A stretch of 13,427 nucleotides of DNA from Candidatus Hydrogenedentota bacterium (GCA_003552765.1 PUOI01000536.1:1-13427), one strand, 5' to 3'. Positions 1 to 7,263 are shown, counted from the stretch's first letter. The notes: generated by a model from the sequence alone, not told the origin. A program made the numbers and translations.

Positions 1-903
1 CCGCTGGCCGCGCAGATTCCGGAGACGGACACGTTCCGGCGGGGCCTCATCCTGGGCGTTCCCTTCGCCGCCAACATTGGGGGCATTGGCACGCCCATCG
101 GCACCCCGCCCAACGCCATCGCCATGGCGCAACTGGGGGAGCGTGACCTCACGATAACCTTCACCAGCTGGATGGTGGTGGCGATCCCCTTGTTGGTTGT
201 CACCCTCGCCGCCATGTGGGCGGTCCTTTTGCTGGTTTACCGGCCGAAAACGAAGCGGTTTGAGCTGAAGATCCGTGAGAGCGCGAAGCTCAACTTCAAC
301 GCTTGGATCATCTACGCCACGTTTGCCGTTACCGTGGCGCTATGGCTGACCAGTGAGTTGCATGGGGTTCCCACCGCCGTCGTGGCCATGATTCCCGCCG
401 CCGTGTTCACCGCGTCCCGCATCATTGGGCGCGACGATTTCAACCGGTTGGAGTGGGACGTTCTCGTGCTCATGGCGGGCGGCATCGCCCTGGGCGGGGG
501 GCTCACCGGGACAGAGCTGGATCAATGGCTCATCAACACCTTCCCCTTCGAGGCGCTGTCCTTCTACTGGCTCCTTGCGGTGTGCGCCATCTTGACGGTA
601 TTTCTATCGACCGTGATTAGCAACACCGTCACGGCGAACATCGTGCTTCCCATCGCCTTGGCCTTGGCCGCGACCTTCCCGGGCGCCGAGCCGATTCTCG
701 TCATGGGTGTGATGGTCGCCGTCTCGAGCAGCTACGCCATGGGACTGCCCATCTCGACGCCGCCGAACGTCATCGCCTACGGCAGCGGCATGGTGGACAG
801 CAAGAACATCATGTTCGTGGGCGGGCTAACGAGTGTGGTTGCGACGCTTGTCATTGTGACCACGGGACCCCGCGTCATACCGTTCCTACTCGAATTGCTC
901 TAG
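1..903 (+). CDS. DASS (SLC13/INDY-type) Na+-coupled dicarboxylate/sulfate symporter, 5'-truncated by the window
   Basis: The reading frame is open from base 1 and ends at TAG 901-903, so the true start lies outside the window and at least 300 C-terminal residues are visible. Codons about 25-41 hold the segment NIGGIGTPIGTPPNAIA. Codons 207-209 are the second Ser-Asn-Thr substrate/Na+ motif, and codons 248-263 hold GLPISTPPNVIAYGSG. This duplicated SNT...TPPN pattern is diagnostic of the divalent anion:Na+ symporter fold, where the two motifs form the Na+ and carboxylate sites. Several long hydrophobic helices are evident, so the protein sits in the inner membrane. The substrate (succinate-like dicarboxylate, citrate or sulfate) cannot be told from this part. 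An internal ATG at 124 is too late to be the start because the conserved segment begins upstream. A strong terminator follows, so this gene ends its transcription unit. Confidence 0.93.
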   Translation, partial: PLAAQIPETDTFRRGLILGVPFAANIGGIGTPIGTPPNAIAMAQLGERDLTITFTSWMVVAIPLLVVTLAAMWAVLLLVYRPKTKRFELKIRESAKLNFNAWIIYATFAVTVALWLTSELHGVPTAVVAMIPAAVFTASRIIGRDDFNRLEWDVLVLMAGGIALGGGLTGTELDQWLINTFPFEALSFYWLLAVCAILTVFLSTVISNTVTANIVLPIALALAATFPGAEPILVMGVMVAVSSSYAMGLPISTPPNVIAYGSGMVDSKNIMFVGGLTSVVATLVIVTTGPRVIPFLLELL

Positions 904-912
904 CCCATTTTT

Positions 913-947
913 CCATCGCTCTCGCGATGGGGCTGGCGAAACGCCAG
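913..947 (+). other. Two small back-to-back hairpins after the symporter stop
   Basis: CCATCGC (913-919) pairs with GCGATGG (924-930) across a TCTC loop. CTGGCG (933-938) then pairs with CGCCAG (942-947) across AAA. Neither is followed by a T run, so they are probably 3'-end stabilising structures or part of a compound terminator with the larger hairpin downstream. Confidence 0.45.
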
Positions 948-967
948 TGGGGCGTTGTTATGTCATG

Positions 968-1020
968 ATGGTTGCTGGCCGGGGTTCTCAGGAAACCTGC
1001 TCAGCAACCATCCGCTTTTT
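968..1020 (+). terminator. Rho-independent terminator of the symporter transcript
   Basis: ATGGTTGCTG (968-977) is perfectly complementary to CAGCAACCAT (1002-1011). An inner GGTT/AACC pairing (983-986, 994-997) is also possible. A run of five T residues follows at 1016-1020. The 10-bp perfect stem with a T tract downstream of a stop codon is a classic intrinsic terminator, though the T tract begins a few bases after the stem. Confidence 0.75.
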
Positions 1021-1101
1021 GGGGTGTGGCTCAAGCATGGCGCTAGACACGCCGATGTTTTCCTTGGAGCATTGTTCTTGCTAGACTAACCCGGTCCAGG
1101 G

Positions 1102-1131
1102 TTGTCTCAAGATTTGAAGCCGGAGTATACT
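1102..1131 (+). promoter_or_regulatory. Sigma70-like promoter for the lytic transglycosylase
   Basis: TTGTCT (1102-1107) and TATACT (1126-1131) are separated by 18 bases. This places the transcription start near 1138 and a leader of roughly 25 bases before the ATG at 1164. It lies between the upstream terminator and the gene, which supports an independent transcription unit. Assigned by consensus match only. Confidence 0.5.
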
Positions 1132-1163
1132 TAGGGCTTCACGCACGGTGGCCAGTTGGGAAA

Positions 1164-2117
1164 ATGTCTTTGTATATGGGGAGAAATGCCTTGCGGACGC
1201 TAACGATACTGTTCTGTGGGAGTGTGCTTGTGGCGGGAGTTCTCGGGGGACCCTCCGCTTCGGCTTCCACTAATCGGGAATCCATCGAAATCCGGGTGCC
1301 GGAGCATCGCCGGAGTTCACGATCCTCATCCAGCGTCAGCGGACGCCGGCACGAGATGCGGGTGTTCGAGAGTGAGGAAGGGACCCCGATGCTGACGAAC
1401 CGGCCGGAGAAGTATAGAAATCAGCCCGGTCTCGTTGAGGTTGAACTCGACTACGATCCCATCGTGGTGCCCGACCGGCTGCGGCGTCTCAGCCAGAGAG
1501 ATCGTCACTCCGCATCGGACCTCGCGGATCTGGTGAGCCACTATTGCAGACAGTACGTGCTCGATGAAGCATTGGTGTTCGCCATCATCCGCGTGGAAAG
1601 CGATTTCGACCCGCGGGCGGTCTCGCCGGCGGGCGCGCGAGGGCTGATGCAGCTCATGCCAGCCACGGCCGAGGAAATGGGCGTGTCCAGCATATTTGAC
1701 ACGGCGCAGAACATCGCGGGAGGGACTCAATACCTCGCCCGAATGCTGGAGCTGTTCGATGATGACTTGCGGTTGGCCTTGGCGGCCTACAATGCGGGTC
1801 CAGCCACGGTGCGGCAGTATGGAGGCGTCCCGCCGTTTCGGGAAACGCAGAACTACATTCGTTTGGTCAAGCAATACGCCGATCTATACGAGAGGGAAGG
1901 GATCGATGGGTTGGACGTAAGTCCGGGTACCACGGGATTGGCGCACCAAGAACGGGAAGCGCCAGAGGACTCCACCTTCACCGTCCATTTCCATAGCGGA
2001 TTGAGCCAGATCGCGGACAGCGTGGCCGAGAAGGACACCTACTATCATCTCGAATACCGGGGCCGGACGATCCCTGTGCGGAAGGACTTGGTGAGCCGTA
2101 TCGAGGAACCCGCCTGA
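1164..2117 (+). CDS. Secreted lytic transglycosylase, SLT domain (MltC/Slt70-like catalytic fold)
   Basis: The 317-residue protein starts with a signal peptide: basic residues, a hydrophobic core at about 12-28, and a probable cleavage after Ala34 in an SASA stretch. Residues about 66-80 (EGTPMLTNRPEKYR) resemble the 'DENG...FTN.P' motif seen ahead of many SLT domains. The SLT domain spans about 125-235. The catalytic Glu is E145 in RVESDFDP, followed by GARGLMQLMPATA and AYNAGP (A208-P213), all hallmarks of family 1 lytic transglycosylases that cleave murein to 1,6-anhydroMurNAc ends in the periplasm. The C-terminal ~75 residues, ending in YHLEYRGRTIPVRKDLV, are not part of the catalytic domain and I do not recognise them; they may bind wall or partner proteins. 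The start at 1164 keeps the basic n-region; ATG 1176 is an in-frame alternative, and neither has a good Shine-Dalgarno site. Confidence 0.93.
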   Translation: MSLYMGRNALRTLTILFCGSVLVAGVLGGPSASASTNRESIEIRVPEHRRSSRSSSSVSGRRHEMRVFESEEGTPMLTNRPEKYRNQPGLVEVELDYDPIVVPDRLRRLSQRDRHSASDLADLVSHYCRQYVLDEALVFAIIRVESDFDPRAVSPAGARGLMQLMPATAEEMGVSSIFDTAQNIAGGTQYLARMLELFDDDLRLALAAYNAGPATVRQYGGVPPFRETQNYIRLVKQYADLYEREGIDGLDVSPGTTGLAHQEREAPEDSTFTVHFHSGLSQIADSVAEKDTYYHLEYRGRTIPVRKDLVSRIEEPA

Positions 2118-2172
2118 CAACGCTTTCACGCGCGGCTGGCAGGAGGGGGCCTGGCCGTGCCGAATCAAATCG

Positions 2173-2227
2173 TGGGGAGGCTAGGCCATGAGCCGAATGC
2201 GGCTTCCCCATGCCTGGCTTTTCTTTT
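2173..2227 (+). terminator. Probable terminator with two competing hairpins
   Basis: CTAGGC (2181-2186) can pair with GCCTGG (2212-2217, one G-T pair), with AGCCG (2191-2195)/CGGCT (2200-2204) stacked inside. The T-rich tract CTTTTCTTTT follows at 2218-2227. A competing stem, TGGGGAGG (2173-2180) with CTTCCCCA (2203-2210), would break the first one. The simplest reading is the terminator of the lytic transglycosylase. The mutually exclusive folds also leave room for attenuation ahead of the kinase gene. Confidence 0.55.
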
Positions 2228-2263
2228 GAAACAACATCATCCATGCAGGAGGGAGAATAAGCG

Positions 2264-3796
2264 ATGAGTTTGCTCGGACTCGATGTGGGAACGACAGGAA
2301 CAAAGGCGGTCGCGTTTGATCTGGATGGACGGGTTATCGCCTCGGCCTACCGGGAGTATCCCCTGTACTCGCCTAAGCCTGGCTGGCAGGAACTCAATCC
2401 GGAAGAAGTCTGGAAAAATGTGAAGGAGGTCCTCGCGGAGGTGGCGAGCAAGACCCGTCAGGATCCCATTGAGGCGATGGGGCTTTCCGCTCAGGGAGAG
2501 GCCTGCCATGCCGTGGCGGAAGACGGCTCCTGCCTCACCAATAGCATTGTGACGTTCGACGCCCGCACCGCCCACATGCCCGCGTGGTGGATGGAGCGAA
2601 TCTCGCGGCTCGAACTGGCGCAAATCACCGGCATGCCCTTGCACGGCATGTACAGCTTGAACAAGATCCTGTGGTGGAAGGAAAACGAACCGGAAGCCTA
2701 CAAAAAGGCCTGGAAGTTTCTCTGCTACGAAGACTTCGTGCATCATCGCCTTGGGTTGGAGCCGTGCATGAGCCATAGCCTGGCGGCGCGAACCATGGCC
2801 TTGGACGTCAAGGCGGGGGATTGGTCCAGCAAGATCCTCGACATCGCGGGCGTGGACAGGTCCCTGTTGCCGGCGGCAGCGCCTTCCGGCCGGCCCGTCG
2901 GGACAATACCCGACAAAGTGGCGGATGACATTGGTTTGCCCCGTGGGATCATCGTGGCGACCGGCGGCCACGATCAGCCCGCGGGGTCGCTTGGAGCAGG
3001 GATCACGAAAAGCGGGGAAGCCATGTACGCCACGGGCACCGTGGAGTGCATCGCGCCGGTGTTCGACACCTTCACCGTGACGCAAGAAACCGTGGATTAC
3101 AACCTCTGTTGCTATCCGAGTTGTCTGGAAGGGCTGTACGCCAGCATTTCCTTCAATTTCACCGGCGGCTCCCTGCTGAAGTGGTACCGCGACACCTTTG
3201 CGCGCTATGAGCAAGAACAAGCCGGCGCCAGTGGGGAAGACGTGTACGACCTGATCTGCCGCGAGGTTCCTCCGGAACCCGAAGATCTGCTCATTCTGCC
3301 TCATTTCACCGTGACCGGCACGCCCCACTTTGACACGCAAAGCCGCGGGGCCATCCTGGGGCTAGGTTTGGAAACTACCCGCGGAGAAATCGTCAGCGCC
3401 ATCCTGTCGGGCGTCATCTATGAAATGAAACTCAACATCGAGTTGTTACAGAAAGCAGGAGTGGACATAAGCCTTCTCAAGAATGTGGGCGGGGGCGCAA
3501 AAAGCCCCACCTGGATTCAACGTAAAGCCGACATCATGAACATGCCCGTGGCGCTTCCGGAAACCGCCGAAGCGGCGGCGTTTGGCGCGGCGCTACTCGG
3601 CGGAAAGGCGGCGGGTAAGGTGGACGATGTCAAGAAGACCGCTGAAGAGCTGGTTAAGGTCAAGGAAGTTTACCAGCCGGATCCCGCGGCGAGCAGGGCG
3701 TACCAAGAGCGGTTCGCGCTGTACAAGAAGGTTTACCCCGCTCTCAAGGACATCAATCACGAACTGACGGGGTTACGGCAACAAAAACACGGTTGA
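2264..3796 (+). CDS. FGGY-family carbohydrate kinase (xylulokinase-like)
   Basis: This 510-residue protein has the usual length of FGGY kinases, which phosphorylate a ketose or polyol with ATP in the cytosol. The N-terminal phosphate-1 motif is D7-VGTTGTK14. The sugar-binding segment contains FDART (D99, R101) in place of the more usual WND.RT. The catalytic-base region is GGHDQPAGSLGAG, with Asp237 as the likely general base. The C-terminal adenosine motif VGGGAKSPTWIQRKADI begins at Val408. The xylulokinase signature near residue 72 reads GLSAQGEACHAV rather than GISGQMHG, so xylulose is not assured; another sugar or polyol is possible. A strong Shine-Dalgarno site, AGGAGGGAG (2247-2255), fixes the start at 2264. 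The next gene begins 10 bases after its stop and is probably co-transcribed. No transporter or isomerase for a sugar pathway is adjacent. Confidence 0.9.
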   Translation: MSLLGLDVGTTGTKAVAFDLDGRVIASAYREYPLYSPKPGWQELNPEEVWKNVKEVLAEVASKTRQDPIEAMGLSAQGEACHAVAEDGSCLTNSIVTFDARTAHMPAWWMERISRLELAQITGMPLHGMYSLNKILWWKENEPEAYKKAWKFLCYEDFVHHRLGLEPCMSHSLAARTMALDVKAGDWSSKILDIAGVDRSLLPAAAPSGRPVGTIPDKVADDIGLPRGIIVATGGHDQPAGSLGAGITKSGEAMYATGTVECIAPVFDTFTVTQETVDYNLCCYPSCLEGLYASISFNFTGGSLLKWYRDTFARYEQEQAGASGEDVYDLICREVPPEPEDLLILPHFTVTGTPHFDTQSRGAILGLGLETTRGEIVSAILSGVIYEMKLNIELLQKAGVDISLLKNVGGGAKSPTWIQRKADIMNMPVALPETAEAAAFGAALLGGKAAGKVDDVKKTAEELVKVKEVYQPDPAASRAYQERFALYKKVYPALKDINHELTGLRQQKHG

Positions 3797-3806
3797 GTTT
3801 TTTCTC

Positions 3807-4592
3807 ATGAGCATAGGTGAACAAGGGACTGCATCGGAACACAATCCGCTGGATCTCCCCAACAAAGTCGTACGCAAACTAAAACGCTGTTGCGAGAGCC
3901 CGGAGCAATTCGAGGAGGAGAAGATCCGCTACCTCTGGATGCACGTGTGCAAGGAAGAGAGGAATGCGGAACAAGAAAGCGCCGCGGGCGGAAGCGAAAG
4001 CCTCACGCTGGACGAATGGCTTAACATTGTGGACGAATCCGCCGCCTTGGGCGCGCGAAGCCTGATCATCAGCGCGGGCTCCTCCCTCTCGGGACGTCCA
4101 GAAGTCTGGACCATTTGCCAATGGGCCCAGGACATACACGATATGCTCGTGGCGGTATACGTGTATAGCGGCGCCATCCCGCTAGGCGAGAGTGAAGTGG
4201 AGGCGCTTGCCGGGCTTGATGCGGCAAAGCTCCGGGTCGTGGCCAGTAAGCAGCGTGTCTCTGAGTTGGAACCTGTCCGGGAACGAGGGATACCTCTATA
4301 CGGCGTCGAGACCGTCCAACCCCAACAGGAGCAAAGGACTCCCTGCGACCTGCCCTTTACCATGACCTGTGTGGAATCCCATGGGAATCTCTATACTTGT
4401 GGGCTAGTGATGGACGAAGAGCAGTATTGGCTGGGTAATGCCTGTGAAAAGCGTCTGGATGCTATCCCTCAAGAAAAGGCCCTCCCCCGTCCGGCATCCC
4501 CGGACAAAGTGTTGCGCGATCGGCAGCTGTGCAACACGTGCCCACGAATGATAGAGAGAATTCTCGGCAAGGAGAACGGCGAACGTATCTGA
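3807..4592 (+). CDS. Radical-SAM/SPASM-like protein lacking the radical-SAM cluster motif (pseudo-enzyme with twitch-type C-terminal cluster motif)
   Basis: The 261-residue soluble protein has the outline of a SPASM/twitch radical-SAM enzyme. Residues 42-48 (YLWMHVC) correspond to the strand that normally leads into CxxxCxxC. Residues about 68-115 (LTLDEWLNIVDESAALGARSLIISAGSS...) match the usual 'l..ee..~i.dea..lG...v.isGGEP' barrel unit. However, the three cluster cysteines are absent: the expected stretch reads KEERNAEQESA. The GGE motif is replaced by A90-G91-S92. By contrast the C-terminus keeps C180-X12-G193-X4-C198, a Gly-Asn pair (G210-N211) and C242-X2-C245, the pattern that ligates one auxiliary [4Fe-4S] cluster in twitch domains; C188 and C213 are extra. 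The reading frame is clean, with no frameshift that would restore the motif. Start ATG 3807 has no clear Shine-Dalgarno site, consistent with translational coupling to the kinase 10 bases upstream. The function is unknown. Confidence 0.72.
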   Translation: MSIGEQGTASEHNPLDLPNKVVRKLKRCCESPEQFEEEKIRYLWMHVCKEERNAEQESAAGGSESLTLDEWLNIVDESAALGARSLIISAGSSLSGRPEVWTICQWAQDIHDMLVAVYVYSGAIPLGESEVEALAGLDAAKLRVVASKQRVSELEPVRERGIPLYGVETVQPQQEQRTPCDLPFTMTCVESHGNLYTCGLVMDEEQYWLGNACEKRLDAIPQEKALPRPASPDKVLRDRQLCNTCPRMIERILGKENGERI

Positions 4593-4632
4593 TGCGTTCA
4601 TGTACATGGGTCAAGAAAGATAACGTTACCAA

Positions 4633-4670
4633 GCTCCCGGCGGAGTAGTCCTCGCCGGGAGCATTTTCAT
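4633..4670 (+). terminator. Rho-independent terminator after the kinase/pseudo-radical-SAM pair
   Basis: GCTCCCGGCG (4633-4642) and CGCCGGGAGC (4653-4662) form a perfect 10-bp GC-rich stem with a 10-base loop, followed by ATTTTCATT. It lies about 40 bases after the stop codon at 4592 and closes the two-gene unit. Confidence 0.8.
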
Positions 4671-5001
4671 TGGGTGCGTCTTCCACCAGCCGCTCCACCT
4701 ACTGCTGTGCCCCCAACCTCCTTGTTCATGCCCCTTGGCGTCCCGCCTCCCCAAAATGGGCCAAAAACAGCATGATTTTGGGTCCATTCAGCATAAACGT
4801 GGAGGCATAGATAGCTAGTTATGCGCTATATGCAGTATAGTGGATCGCGCTTTCGTGAAACACTGAGTGAAACATTGTTGTTTTCGGAGATGTGGCGCGT
4901 AAGACCTTGTGGTACAAAGAGTTACGGCCACGCGTTCCTTAAGGAGTGTTTCATGCCGTTTCGTGCGGGAAAGGGGATGGGCAACCGGAGAAAATTTCTG
5001 C

Positions 5002-5030
5002 TTGCGCTTCCCGCATCGCCATGCTATACT
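5002..5030 (+). promoter_or_regulatory. Extended -10 promoter, probably for dnaA
   Basis: TTGCGC (5002-5007) is followed after 17 bases by TATACT (5025-5030), which is preceded by TGC, giving the extended -10 element TGCTATACT. It is the best promoter match between the upstream terminator and dnaA. It would start a transcript near 5037 and leave an unusually long leader of about 480-580 bases. Confidence 0.5.
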
Positions 5031-5095
5031 GGCGCTCGTTTTTGGAGACGGTCATTCACTGCTACTGATGCAACGGCGCCGCCAGGCGTCAAAGA

Positions 5096-5143
5096 GGGAG
5101 GGTATCCCGTTCAATGTGGATCAACTGCAGGATAAGCCCTCCC
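5096..5143 (+). promoter_or_regulatory. Leader hairpin carrying a DnaA-box-like sequence in its loop
   Basis: GGGAGGG (5096-5102) pairs with CCCTCCC (5137-5143), extended by ATCC (5104-5107) with GGAT (5130-5133). The loop contains TGTGGATCA (5115-5123), one base away from the reverse complement of the DnaA box TTATCCACA. A DnaA box near dnaA would fit the autoregulation known in other bacteria, but a single imperfect box is weak evidence. Confidence 0.35.
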
Positions 5144-5167
5144 GCGTGGAAAGCCTTTTCCCCCTCT

Positions 5168-5214
5168 GTCATCCCGGTATTGCCCTTCGGCCAAAGGGGC
5201 CGCGGGCGGGATGA
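5168..5214. repeat. GTCATCCC-type palindromic element
   Basis: TCATCCCG (5169-5176) is inverted at 5207-5214 (CGGGATGA). An imperfect inner stem joins GCCCTT to AAGGGGC. The GTCATCCC end also occurs at 7204-7211 and, inverted, at 7274-7281, so this looks like one member of a dispersed intergenic palindrome family. Confidence 0.5.
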
Positions 5215-5617
5215 AGTCTGTCTGAACGGCCTCTAGGAGGACGCTTCGCAATCCCGAGAAATTCTTTTTCGGCAGCGTAGTTGCTTTTTTGGGGTTAAGT
5301 ATTTACGTTGTTGTCATAGCTAGCTGCAAGTTGGAATTTCGCGGGGGTGGAGCGGGTAGTTTTTGGCAAGACGGGGCAAAGGGGCTGGGGTTCCTTGGGG
5401 ACGCAGGTGAATGGGGATGCGGTGCGGTGAACACAAACTTGGGGATACGGGGCTTGCGAAGCGGCGCGTGGCGCGGTACGTGGCGGGCGCCCTGTTTCGC
5501 GGGAAGGAGACAGCGATGCAAGGCCAAGCGCCTTTCCAGTCCGGAAGCGACATACCTCCCAATGCCAAACTTGGGCCAAACGGGGCGGAGCAATCTGAAC
5601 GGCGAAGGGAAACAGGG

Positions 5618-7033
5618 ATGGCTTCAGAAGAACCAAATCCATGGGAAATCGCGCAACAACGGTTGCGGAACGTATTGGATGAACATAGTTTCAAGAATTG
5701 GTTTTCTCAAACCCGCTTGCAGTCGTGCGATAACGGAACGGTGGTGATCTCGGTTCCGAGCCGTTTTTTTGCGGAATGGCTGCGGGATCACTATTTGGAA
5801 ACCGTGACGGAATGCCTCCAGGATGTTGTGCCGGACTTCAAGGAGGTCCGGTTTGAGCCCATCAGTGGCGGGGGCGATACGCCAACAGAACCGCGCCCAG
5901 CCGCCCGCAAGACCGCAACCGCGGCGCCGGCCCGGCAAGCCGCCTCAGAACCCAGTCCACCCTCTGCTGGTGAGGGCGCCGGGAAGCCCAGCGCCAAACG
6001 AGGTGTCTTCGAGGGGTTCAATGTGCGGTATTCCTTCGAGCATTTCGTGGTGGGGGCGGGAAATCGCTTTGCCCACGCCGCGGCCAAGGCGGTGGCGGAG
6101 TCGCCCGCACGAGCCTACAATCCGCTGTTTCTCTATGGCAGAACGGGTTTGGGCAAGACCCACCTCATGCAGGCCATCGGGCAAGAAGTGCTTAGGAAAC
6201 AGCCCGGCGCCAACATAGCGTATGTGTCCTCCGAGCAATTCACCAATCAGCTTATCGAGAGCATAGCGCGCAAGTCCACGCAACGGTTCCGAAACAAGTA
6301 CCGCAAGGCGGATATCCTTCTTATTGACGATATCCACTTCATCGCGGGCAAAGAGGCCACCCAGGAAGAGTTCTTCCACACCTTCAACGCCCTTTTCGAC
6401 ATGCACAAGCAGATCGTCTTGTCCAGCGACCGGCAGCCCAAGGACATCAAGGGGGTGGAGGAACGCCTGATTTCTCGCTTTGAGTGGGGATTGGTGACGG
6501 ATATCCAGCCGCCCGACCTCGAAACCCGGGTCGCCATCCTGCAAAACAAGGCCATCCAGGAAAACGCCACCATTCCCAAGGATGTGCCGCAGTTCATCGC
6601 GCGTCATATCACGAACAACATCCGCGAACTCGAAGGCGCCCTTATCACGGTAATCGCGTATAGCAAACTGACCCAGCGCGAGATCACCCAGCAACTCGTC
6701 GAGGAAGTCTTGCGGGACCTGATCGGCCGGGAAACGATCAAGCCTATCACCATCGACGCCGTTCAGCGGGCCGTTGCGGATCATTTTGATGTCCGGATTT
6801 CCGATCTCCGGGGGGCGAGCCGACAACGGCAAGTAGCGTTTCCACGCCAAATCGCCATGTACTTGTGCAAGGAACTCATCCCCAGCCTGTCGCTGAACGA
6901 AGTGGGCGAGGCATTCGGCGGGCGCGATCACACCACCGTGCTGTACGCGTGCCAACGCATCACAAAGGAAATCAAGAACAACGCCACCACCCGCCAACTC
7001 ACCGAAAAGCTGGAGAAGGGCCTGCGGCCTTAA
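5618..7033 (+). CDS. dnaA: Chromosomal replication initiator protein DnaA
   Basis: DnaA is the AAA+ ATPase that binds DnaA boxes and opens the origin. From the start at 5618 the product is 471 residues, the usual family length. Domain I (about 1-80) opens with NPWEIAQQRL...SFKNWF. A Pro/Ala-rich linker (domain II, about 85-130) follows. The AAA+ domain begins near FEGFNVRYSFEHFVVG. Walker A is GRTGLGKTH (G174-H182, Lys180), Walker B is LLIDDIHF (D237-D238), and the arginine-finger region reads RLISRFEWG. Domain IV carries the DNA-binding signature GGRDHTTVLYAC (G434 onward). Two in-frame upstream starts exist: ATG 5516 with an excellent AAGGAG (5504-5509), adding 34 low-complexity residues, and ATG 5411. 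I chose 5618 because it matches family N-termini and has AAGGGA 7 bases upstream; 5516 is a real alternative. The gene stands alone: dnaN, recF and rpmH are not adjacent. Confidence 0.96.
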   Translation: MASEEPNPWEIAQQRLRNVLDEHSFKNWFSQTRLQSCDNGTVVISVPSRFFAEWLRDHYLETVTECLQDVVPDFKEVRFEPISGGGDTPTEPRPAARKTATAAPARQAASEPSPPSAGEGAGKPSAKRGVFEGFNVRYSFEHFVVGAGNRFAHAAAKAVAESPARAYNPLFLYGRTGLGKTHLMQAIGQEVLRKQPGANIAYVSSEQFTNQLIESIARKSTQRFRNKYRKADILLIDDIHFIAGKEATQEEFFHTFNALFDMHKQIVLSSDRQPKDIKGVEERLISRFEWGLVTDIQPPDLETRVAILQNKAIQENATIPKDVPQFIARHITNNIRELEGALITVIAYSKLTQREITQQLVEEVLRDLIGRETIKPITIDAVQRAVADHFDVRISDLRGASRQRQVAFPRQIAMYLCKELIPSLSLNEVGEAFGGRDHTTVLYACQRITKEIKNNATTRQLTEKLEKGLRP

Positions 7034-7203
7034 CCCCCAAGCAATCACGGACACGAATCCGGATGGAGCGTCAAGCCCAAATTTGTTGACCGCCAAAGTG
7101 AACGCGCTGGGAGGTGGCATGGCCTTCCAGGCCATGAATCAAGGGCTGCGTCACCGCCAAGAATAGAGGCCACCGGCAAGTTTGAAGATGTTCCACCCCC
7201 ACC

Positions 7204-7228
7204 GTCATCCCAGCGCAAGCGGGGATCC
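7204..7228. repeat. GTCATCCC palindrome, copy with GCAA loop
   Basis: ATCCCAGC (7207-7214) and GCGGGGAT (7219-7226) form a stem with one mismatch closed by a GCAA loop, flanked by GTC and CC. The form resembles REP-like intergenic palindromes seen in many GC-rich bacteria. Confidence 0.6.
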
Positions 7229-7263
7229 ACCGGGTGTGCCTGCCATGCTGTCACAAATAAATC

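Larger units (their letters stand above)
4671..5617. other. Long gene-poor region upstream of dnaA
   Basis: I see no convincing protein gene here. The open frames in it (for example 4821-5135 and 5289-5747) have no recognisable domain, overlap one another and have no good start context. The region does contain an AT-richer stretch around 4790-4845 with short palindromes (GCATAA 4791-4796 facing TTATGC 4819-4824). An 8-base direct repeat GTGAAACA lies at 4855-4862 and 4867-4874. There is also a promoter candidate and two leader hairpins, listed separately. In-frame upstream starts for dnaA at 5411 and 5516 lie at its end. Only one near-match to a DnaA box was found, so there is no clear replication origin. 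Confidence 0.6.

Noticed and set aside
2237..3340. 367-residue open frame on the minus strand
   Set aside because: It lies opposite the FGGY kinase gene, whose motifs are unmistakable. The translation has no recognisable domain and reads like the complement of GC-rich codons.
3930..3990. A frameshift hiding the CxxxCxxC motif of the radical-SAM-like protein
   Set aside because: The other plus-strand frames across this stretch show no CxxxCxxC, and the residues on both sides continue the family pattern in the annotated frame.
4821..5135. 104-residue open frame upstream of dnaA
   Set aside because: It has no ribosome site, no domain, an odd composition, and runs through the promoter and hairpin sequences; it overlaps a second open frame of similar quality.
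4671..5617. Possible oriC beside dnaA
   Set aside because: Only one near-match to the DnaA box was found (5115-5123), and there is no AT-rich unwinding region with clustered boxes.
5945..7135. 396-residue open frame on the minus strand
   Set aside because: It is antisense to the AAA+ and DNA-binding domains of dnaA, with no family motif.
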